DNA of 64,000 nucleotides from assembly GCA_963702445.1 (NCBI GenBank), contig CAVPCZ010000010.1:1-64000 (forward strand). The letters are read 5' to 3'. The stretch's first letter is position 1. Each line of letters opens with the position of its first letter. Made by a program: the position numbers and the translations under genes. The notes under the pieces are model-generated. The model made no database searches. It had not been told where the DNA came from and saw only the letters and a list, made by a program, of their open reading frames with translations. Source of the stretch: CAVPCZ01 sp963702445 (GTDB lineage Bacteria; Bacteroidota; Ignavibacteria; UBA10030; UBA6906). Of this stretch, positions 59,187 to 64,000 are shown one piece after another.

Positions 59187-61433
59187 ATGAAAACCATTGG
59201 AGCGCTTCTGATGTGGCTCCTCATTACGGCCCCGGCATCCGGAGGGGAAACCCTCCGGGGGTTGGTGCTCGGAAGTGAGTCGGGTCGCTCCCCCGCACCG
59301 GTCGCGGGCGCGAGTGTGTACTGGATGGGCACAACGCGCGGAACGGTGACCGATACGGCGGGAGTGTTCATTCTCCCCTTCAGCGGGACAACGCGCGTCC
59401 TTGTCGTCCGGCATGCCGCGTATACGGCCGACACACTCACGGTGGGAGACCAGACCGCCCTTACGGTGAGACTCAACGCGGTGACCCGTGAAGTGGAAGG
59501 TGTCGAGGTTGTCGGAAGGCAGCAGGCCACCGTGATTGACTATATGAGCGCCGCATCCGTCCAGCGTATCACACAGAAAGAACTGGCGAAGGCGGCATGC
59601 TGTAATCTGTCCGAAAGCTTTGAAACCAACCCTTCCATCGACGTTTCGTTCACGGATGCCATCACCGGAACCCGCCAGATCGAAATGCTCGGCCTTTCCG
59701 GCATCTACACGCAGACTACGCTCGAAAACATGCCGTACATCCGCGGCCTGACCTCCAGCGTGGGACTGACGTTCATCCCCGGCACGTGGATCAAGTCGAT
59801 TTACATGTCCAAAGGGATCGGTTCGGTCGCGAACGGCTATGAATCCATCACCGGACAGATCGACATCGACCTCCGCAAACCGGAAGACGTCGACGAAAAA
59901 CGGGCTTACCTGAACCTGTACGGCAACCTGGATGCACGGTTCGAAGGCAACCTCAATCTGCGCCAGCAACTGGGGGAGCACTGGTCATCCATGACACTCC
60001 TCCATGCCAGCTCCCAGCAGCGCGAGACGGACGACAACGGGGATCTTTTTCTGGACATGCCCGTCTTCACGACGTTCAATGCCATTCAACGCTGGAATTA
60101 CGGCGATGAAAACGGCTGGGAAGCTCAGCTGGTCGCCCAGTTTCTTGACGACAGGAAGGAGGGTGGAACCAGGCAATCCTCGCCGCTGCCCGATCCGGCG
60201 TCCGCATTCCTGTACGGGACGCACTCCCAGTATCTCCGGCTGAGCGGAAAAACGGGACACGTGTTCGACGGGAAACCCTACCAGAGTTTCGGTGTGCAGT
60301 GGTCCCTCGGCCGGTACCGCGCCTCGTCCTTCTACGGCCCCCGTGACTACGCCGGAACGGAGGAAACGGGATATCTCAACATGCTCTATCAATCCATTTT
60401 CGGTTCCACGGAGCACGTGTTCCGCGCCGGCGTGAGTCTCCTCTATGACCGGTTCGATGAGGAGTTTGATCAACAACCCTATGCGCGCATCGAACGGGTT
60501 CCCGGCGCTTTCTTTGAATACACGTACAGTCCCGCGGACGAATTCACCCTGATGGGAGGCGTGAGGGTCGACCGGCACAATGCCTACGGTACCATGATCT
60601 CGCCCCGGCTCCATGTGCGGTATTCGCCTATGGAGGACTGGGTGATACGGGCCGTGGCCGGCCGCGGTTACCGCACGGCGAACATCTTCACGGAGAACGC
60701 CACCGTCTTTGCCAGCACCCGCACGGTGAGCATCAGCCCGGCCGGCACGTTCGGATACGGCCTGGATCAGGAAGTCGCCTGGAACTACGGGCTCAACCTG
60801 ACACACTATTTCCTGATCGACTACCGCGAAGCCACCCTGAGCGTCGACGCGTACAGGACGGTGTTCGACAAGCAGGTGATAGCGGACCTTGATACCTATC
60901 CGCGCGAGGTCCGGTTTTCCGGGGTCACCTCGGGTTCGTATGCCAACAGCGTGCAGGCCGAGTTGAACATGCAGCCCCTGGAGAGACTGGACACGCGCTT
61001 CGCCTACCGGTACATGGACGTCCGGCAGCTGTTGAACGGGACATGGCTGCAACGCCCGCTCACCGCACAACATCGCGCACTGGTCAATATTGCCTATGCC
61101 ACGGAACAGGAGGCGGAGGATGACCCGCGGACATCCTACGATCTGACGGTGCAGTGGTTCGGTCCGAAGCGCATCCCCTCGACGGCAACAAATCCTCCCG
61201 GACTCCAGGCACGGGCAACATCCCCTTCCTTCGCCACGGTGAACGCACAGGTCACCCGCACGCTGTTTGCAGGTCTGGAGTTGTACCTGGGAGGGGAAAA
61301 CCTCCTGGATTTCAAGCAGGACGACCCCATCCTGGACCCCGGCAACCCGTCCGGTCCGTACTTTGACGCGGCCCTCGTCTGGGGCCCGGTGAGCGGAAGG
61401 ATGGTCTACGCGGGAGTGCGCTTCAAGCTGTAA
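59187..61433 (+). CDS. TonB-dependent receptor with CarboxypepD_reg domain, metal-linked
   Basis: A 748-residue outer-membrane receptor with a signal peptide (MKTIGALLMWLLITAPASGG), a CarboxypepD_reg-like domain (VAGASVYWMGTTRGTVTDTA, LVVRHAAYTADTLTVG) and a plug domain with LAKAACCNLSESFETNPSID. IRGLTSSVGLTFIPGTWIKS and KGIGSVANGYESITGQIDID follow, then a 22-strand barrel ending VYAGVRFKL. The C-C-N-L-S-E-S-F-E and S-V-A-N-G-Y-E-S-I-T segments belong to receptors found with HMA proteins in Bacteroidota metal (copper) loci. It probably takes up a metal chelate. It is intact and forms an operon-like group with the HMA and HYC_CC_PP-like genes. Confidence 0.85.
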   Translation: MKTIGALLMWLLITAPASGGETLRGLVLGSESGRSPAPVAGASVYWMGTTRGTVTDTAGVFILPFSGTTRVLVVRHAAYTADTLTVGDQTALTVRLNAVTREVEGVEVVGRQQATVIDYMSAASVQRITQKELAKAACCNLSESFETNPSIDVSFTDAITGTRQIEMLGLSGIYTQTTLENMPYIRGLTSSVGLTFIPGTWIKSIYMSKGIGSVANGYESITGQIDIDLRKPEDVDEKRAYLNLYGNLDARFEGNLNLRQQLGEHWSSMTLLHASSQQRETDDNGDLFLDMPVFTTFNAIQRWNYGDENGWEAQLVAQFLDDRKEGGTRQSSPLPDPASAFLYGTHSQYLRLSGKTGHVFDGKPYQSFGVQWSLGRYRASSFYGPRDYAGTEETGYLNMLYQSIFGSTEHVFRAGVSLLYDRFDEEFDQQPYARIERVPGAFFEYTYSPADEFTLMGGVRVDRHNAYGTMISPRLHVRYSPMEDWVIRAVAGRGYRTANIFTENATVFASTRTVSISPAGTFGYGLDQEVAWNYGLNLTHYFLIDYREATLSVDAYRTVFDKQVIADLDTYPREVRFSGVTSGSYANSVQAELNMQPLERLDTRFAYRYMDVRQLLNGTWLQRPLTAQHRALVNIAYATEQEAEDDPRTSYDLTVQWFGPKRIPSTATNPPGLQARATSPSFATVNAQVTRTLFAGLELYLGGENLLDFKQDDPILDPGNPSGPYFDAALVWGPVSGRMVYAGVRFKL

Positions 61434-61608
61434 CATCGGTCTTCCGGCCGCCGGGTCCGCCCGGTCTGAGCCGCTTGCTCGCGCCATGCTCATTACATCC
61501 TGCGGAGCCATGGCTCCAGTTCGTTCTTCCGGACTCCTCCTTGCTTGAGTTATGCCCATTTGGTATGTTGTAGCATCACTCCATCCCCCACCACCGGTCC
61601 ACACCGTC

Positions 61609-62961
61609 ATGAAACGTCGCTGGCTCATCCGCCTCACCGCGCTGATCGTGGTGGTTTTTCTGTTTCTCAACCTGTATGTTTTCTTCACCCGCGAGTGGGA
61701 ATCCTCGTTCTCCCCGACGTCGTATGCGACGATTTACTATCCGCTCGATGTCCCCACGATCAGGGAGTGGAAGGTTGTCGAACGCAACCGCCTCCAGATT
61801 CATCTCACCTGCTCGAAACAGATCACCGAATGGAAAATCCTGACGGACGGCGGCAATCCGCAGAGCGGGTCCGGCATGTCGCCGTCGTTCCGCATTGACA
61901 CCACGTTCAGCCAGCTCCACACCTATACCCTCGTTCCGGTGCCGGAAGGCGCCTGCCAGACAATCGAGATTTCCGTGAGAGTGTACCAGAGAGAATTCTA
62001 CGCCTCCCTCGGCATGCAGCACGATGACGTCTTCATCGTCCGGGCAAACGTTCCGTGCGGCGATTTCGAGCAGTTTGCGATTGCGGACTGGACGGATGAC
62101 TATGCCTATGTCGGTGAGGAAGGACTGGCGGCGGCGGACCGCATACTCAGGGATGAAGTGGGGCTGCTCCCTGCGGACCCGACGTTCACGCGAATGGACA
62201 AATTGACCCGTTATCTCCGGAAAAAGCTGAAGGGCGCCGGCGGTGTTCCGAAAGACGACGAGCGCTGGATGAACCCGTGGCTTCTGTACAACGCCATGGC
62301 GGATGGCAGCGGCAAGGGCTGGTGCACCCAGCATGCCCAGGTGTGGGTGTTCTGGGCGAACCGGGCGGGAATCCCGACACGGTTTGTCTTCGGGGCCCGC
62401 ACGCAGGACAACACGATTGTGTATACCGGCCACGCCTTCGGCGAATCGTACATTCAGGAACAGCATCGGTGGGCCTTCGTGGATCTTTCGTCAGCAATGA
62501 TTTGCGTGACCAACAAAAAGGGGGAAGTGCTCAACACGGCCGAACTCTTCCACCTGAACCAGCACAATGCGTTTGACAGCACGAATGCACGGATGTATGT
62601 CGACTGGTTGTGGGAGCGAAAGCCCGGCTTTGCGGGTACCGATACCGTGGTGTCCGTGCCGTTTTCTTTCTGCAACACCACCGTGCGGGATGAGTTTACC
62701 GCCCATTCGATCTTCAAGTACCGCAGGCCGCCGAACGTTGAAGACGTGCGCGAGATCTATACCGGGTTCTACCGGGACAGAACATTCCTCCTCGGCAACC
62801 TCGAACGGTATCTCTTCAAACCCCAGCTCGCCTATTCGTTCTACCCGACCGAAGGAGGACACACGTACCTGCTCCGGCGGACACTCTTTGGCGCTCTGGT
62901 TCTGAGTGTTGTTGTCTGGATCGTGCTCCTCGTACGCGGCAAACCGGAGCGCAGGAAATAG
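61609..62961 (+). CDS. Transglutaminase-like membrane protein
   Basis: From ATG 61609 the 450-residue protein has an N-terminal membrane helix (LTALIVVVFLFLNLYVFF) and a second one near the C-terminus (LFGALVLSVVVWIVLLV). Between them lies an extracytoplasmic transglutaminase-like core with the catalytic Cys in GSGKGWCTQHAQVWVFWANR, the His in YTGHAFGESYIQ, and the Asp in HRWAFVDLSSAM. Such Cys proteases or transferases process peptides or cell-wall components in the periplasm. Two bases separate it from the next gene, which implies an operon with the alpha/beta hydrolase. Confidence 0.8.
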   Translation: MKRRWLIRLTALIVVVFLFLNLYVFFTREWESSFSPTSYATIYYPLDVPTIREWKVVERNRLQIHLTCSKQITEWKILTDGGNPQSGSGMSPSFRIDTTFSQLHTYTLVPVPEGACQTIEISVRVYQREFYASLGMQHDDVFIVRANVPCGDFEQFAIADWTDDYAYVGEEGLAAADRILRDEVGLLPADPTFTRMDKLTRYLRKKLKGAGGVPKDDERWMNPWLLYNAMADGSGKGWCTQHAQVWVFWANRAGIPTRFVFGARTQDNTIVYTGHAFGESYIQEQHRWAFVDLSSAMICVTNKKGEVLNTAELFHLNQHNAFDSTNARMYVDWLWERKPGFAGTDTVVSVPFSFCNTTVRDEFTAHSIFKYRRPPNVEDVREIYTGFYRDRTFLLGNLERYLFKPQLAYSFYPTEGGHTYLLRRTLFGALVLSVVVWIVLLVRGKPERRK

Positions 62962-62963
62962 CC

Positions 62964-63971
62964 GTGAGACGCTGGCGCTTGATTCTGCCGATCGCTCTCG
63001 GCTGTGCGTTGTTCGCCGGAGGATCTGCCCGGAGCCAGAGTGCTCCCCCAGGGTCTCCGGGGAAGCCGGATGGCGCGGAAGCAGCCCTCCTGTTCACCGG
63101 CGGACAGGAAACGATCCGGACGGCCGGTGCACAGGTCCCGCCCGGGACGACTGATGCACAGGAAGCATTCCGGACGGACAGGGCAGATACGAACGATGGG
63201 AGAGAGTTTGACCTGCTCGGGCGCGCCCGCATTACCGGCACGCACAGCGACTACCATGGTTTTGACTGCTGCGACTTTTCCTTCGAGGGGCGGGATGCGA
63301 AGATTGTCAGCCCGAAGAAGCCCGCGCGGGGACTCCCGTGGCTCTGGCGGGCCCGTTTCTGGGGGCACTTCCCCCAGGCGGAGATCGCCCTTCTGGAGCG
63401 CGGGTATTTTCTTGTCTATTGCGATGTCGCTGAGCTGTACGGCAATGCGGAAGCCATCGGTATCTGGAACAGGTTCTCTCTGCTGCTCACCGGGGCCGGC
63501 CTCTCCCGGAGAGCCGCGTTCATCGGATACAGCCGTGGAGGGTTCTACGCCTATCGCTGGGCCGCTGCATATCCGGATCGCGTTGCGTGCGTGTACGCCG
63601 ATGCCCCCGTGCTGGACATGAAAAGCTGGGCCGGAGGGAAGGGGAAAAGTGCGGGCACCCCGGAAGAGTGGAAACGGTTCAAAGCAAATTTCGGACTGAC
63701 GTCCGAAGAGGAGGCCCTGGCGTTCAAAGGGAATCCTCTGGACCTGGCCGAAGAGATCGCCGCCGCGGGATTTCCAATGCTCCATATATGCGGTGATGCA
63801 GACATCTCGGTCCCCATCGGGGAAAACACCGATCCCTTCGAAAAACGAATTCTGGCGGCGGGCGGACGCATTACGGTTATCCGTAAACCGGGAGCCGGTC
63901 ACCGCCCGCACGGCCTGCCCGACCCCAAACCCATCGTCGATTTTATCCTGAACGCCGTCGAAAACCGCTGA
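62964..63971 (+). CDS. Exported alpha/beta hydrolase
   Basis: Starts at GTG 62964, two bases after the preceding stop. The 335-residue protein has a signal peptide (RRWRLILPIALGCALFAGGS) and a Pro/Gly-rich linker. The alpha/beta hydrolase domain has the nucleophile elbow in FIGYSRGGFYAYRWA (G-x-S-x-G), the acid Asp in LHICGDADISVPIGENTD and the His in KPGAGHRPHGLPDPKPIVDF. The substrate is unknown; esterase is the conservative reading. It is the last complete gene in the window and is intact. Confidence 0.8.
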   Translation: MRRWRLILPIALGCALFAGGSARSQSAPPGSPGKPDGAEAALLFTGGQETIRTAGAQVPPGTTDAQEAFRTDRADTNDGREFDLLGRARITGTHSDYHGFDCCDFSFEGRDAKIVSPKKPARGLPWLWRARFWGHFPQAEIALLERGYFLVYCDVAELYGNAEAIGIWNRFSLLLTGAGLSRRAAFIGYSRGGFYAYRWAAAYPDRVACVYADAPVLDMKSWAGGKGKSAGTPEEWKRFKANFGLTSEEEALAFKGNPLDLAEEIAAAGFPMLHICGDADISVPIGENTDPFEKRILAAGGRITVIRKPGAGHRPHGLPDPKPIVDFILNAVENR

Positions 63972-64000
63972 GCGCAAAATGACGTTTAAACCGTTTGGTG

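Overview
The window is a high-GC bacterial chromosome segment from the FCB group. The best guess is an Ignavibacteria-like or related lineage (KSB1/Latescibacteria-type cannot be excluded). The main clue is that at least six exported proteins end in the same roughly 85-residue sorting module (QNYPNPFNPST..., YNxLGQEV, SGVYFYRL, KMLLxR), the Por/T9SS-type C-terminal signal of these lineages. TonB-dependent receptors with CarboxypepD_reg domains, a 7TM-AraC regulator, an HYC_CC_PP-like protein and a Pkinase-TolB-TPR protein fit the same group. No rRNA, tRNA, CRISPR array or T9SS machinery was recognised.

Layout. (1) 0-12.7 kb is a damaged accessory region: a frameshifted PPK2, a toxin-antitoxin pair, a PD40 lipoprotein remnant, a decayed kinase-TPR gene with an in-frame stop, an Asp-box propeller gene split by an IS1634-like element, a fatty-acid desaturase remnant, and an overlapping serine hydrolase / Fe-S protein pair. 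(2) 12.7-23.8 kb holds AraC, a TonB receptor, an outer-membrane-like protein, a GxDLY/SGNH esterase, an NmrA-like protein, HsmA, a GH28 enzyme, cytochrome c and a VanZ-like protein. (3) 23.9-28.2 kb is a sugar-activation operon (GalU-like transferase, fucokinase-like GHMP kinase, UDPGP-type pyrophosphorylase). (4) 28.3-46.2 kb is rich in secreted proteins: an esterase, an M6 protease, a di-haem peroxidase, a giant Ig-like/TIG protein and an M28 peptidase. Between them lie a PfkB-HAD fusion and a URO-D family protein. (5) 46.2-64 kb is intact: an unknown coiled-coil protein, a membrane metallophosphoesterase, an Omp85-like barrel, a 5'-nucleotidase, a phospho-signalling island (Ser/Thr kinase, TPR protein, PP2C phosphatase, cyclase-FHA), an M19 dipeptidase with an internal sorting module, a metal/copper trio (HYC_CC_PP, HMA, TonB receptor), a transglutaminase-like protein and an alpha/beta hydrolase.

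Single-base frameshifts are abundant in parts of the left 44.5 kb (not in 16.4-25.5 kb) and absent from the 15 genes to the right. Many can be repaired by one base and may be sequence errors in a poorly covered part of the assembly. The IS insertion with its target duplication and the in-frame TAA in the kinase-TPR gene look like real decay. Broken genes are given as their full reconstructed span.

Functionally, the window combines export and degradation of polymers and peptides (GH28, SGNH, M6, M28, M19, esterase, 5'-nucleotidase), envelope receptors, sugar-nucleotide supply and phosphorylation-based regulation. This suits a heterotroph living on complex organic matter.
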